This document shows, piece after piece, positions 63,697 through 64,000 of a stretch of 64,000 bases of DNA. The notes under the pieces are model-generated. The model was not told where the DNA came from. It did no database searches and saw nothing but the letters and a program-made list of their open reading frames with translations. Every line of letters begins with the position of its first letter. The stretch's first letter is position 1. Origin of the DNA: an uncultured Pseudomonadota bacterium (GTDB taxonomy: Bacteria > Myxococcota_A > UBA796 > SXON01); assembly GCA_903875225.1 (NCBI GenBank), contig CAIQVJ010000134.1, positions 57,047-121,046 of the forward strand, in the 5' to 3' direction. The translations under genes were made by a program, and so were the position numbers.

Positions 63697-64000
63697 GGTG
63701 CGAGGGGCTGTTCGCAAGAGGGCGAGCGAACGTAGCCCCGACCCCCGTTCTGCGTGAAACCCGCGGGGCCCGTGGCGCGTTCCCCTCGGGCTCGCGGTGC
63801 GAGGGGCTGTTCGCGAGTCGACGAGCGAACGCAGCCCCGACCGCCTTCTATAGGAGAAGCCCACGGGGCCCCGGGCGCGCGTACTCGCGCGTCCGGGTCG
63901 AGTCGACGAGCGAACGCAGCCCCGACCGCTTTTCAAGGCCTGAAGTCCACGGGGCCGCGGCGCGTTCCCCTCGGGCTCGCGGTGCGAGGGGCTGTTCGCG
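63697..64000. repeat. Imperfect tandem repeat array running off the window
   Basis: Just past the thiolase stop is a tandem array of about three units, 85-99 bp apart. Unit starts are at 63697, 63796, 63900 (first 20 bp altered) and 63981. A 42-bp block is repeated exactly at 63774-63815 and 63959-64000. Each full unit contains GGGGCTGTTCGC followed by GCGAACGCAGCCCC-type sequence, so it can fold into a stem-loop. Unit interiors differ. There is no reading frame with gene-like composition. It could be an extragenic repeat, a protein-binding array or an RNA structure. Confidence 0.85.

Noticed and set aside
63673..63936. Minus-strand frame inside the terminal repeats as a repeat protein
   Set aside because: The frame only reflects the DNA repeat, starts inside the thiolase end, and has biased Arg/Ser composition without any motif.
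63697..64000. A CRISPR array
   Set aside because: Units are long, imperfect and variable in length, with no constant repeat and spacer pattern, and no cas genes are near.

Overview
This is a gene-dense, GC-rich bacterial chromosomal window of about 60 coding regions with short intergenic gaps. I see no mobile element, phage gene, plasmid function or CRISPR array. Several traits point to a Myxococcota-like (former Deltaproteobacteria) organism. These are lipoproteins and secreted proteins rich in Asp/Thr/Ser, a MYXO-CTERM-like C-terminal anchor, an AgmX/PglI-like C-terminal domain, a sigma-54-type promoter and many PAS histidine kinases. This placement is inference from gene style; no rRNA is present to settle it.

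Layout. 0-15 kb: two tandem duplicated PAS histidine kinases, a membrane glycosyltransferase-like protein coupled to a B12-binding radical SAM protein, a NYN/OST-HTH protein, two lipoproteins, then a secreted TPR protein coupled to a lipoprotein metallopeptidase. 15-25 kb is housekeeping: a sigma-70 family factor behind a sigma-54-like promoter, a hybrid kinase, tgt-yajC-secD-secF, an HU/IHF protein, a PIN-PhoH ATPase, an alpha/beta hydrolase and tRNA-Ala(CGC).

25-32 kb holds the most unusual locus, a chaperone cassette on the minus strand. Its order is an Hsp70 whose lid is replaced by a von Willebrand A domain, a GrpE-like exchange factor, a second lidless Hsp70, and a membrane protein with two J-like domains lacking HPD plus PEGA-like and AgmX-like domains. 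The first three genes overlap or nearly touch. 32-47 kb: maf, a Suv3-type helicase, a lipoprotein gene broken by an in-frame TAG, ppsR, fxsA, trhO, argB, an M20 peptidase, archaeal-type proS, a LOG protein coupled to a ferredoxin, and ygfZ.

47-54 kb: membrane proteins, an NAD-dependent epimerase, an SRPBCC protein, a large secreted protein with a MYXO-CTERM-like tail, and a two-domain radical SAM protein. 54-62 kb: a complete cytochrome c maturation operon, ccmABCDEFGHI, in which every junction overlaps by one to four bases or abuts. It includes a 54-residue CcmD. The window ends with a thiolase and an imperfect tandem repeat of about 85-99 bp that runs off the edge.
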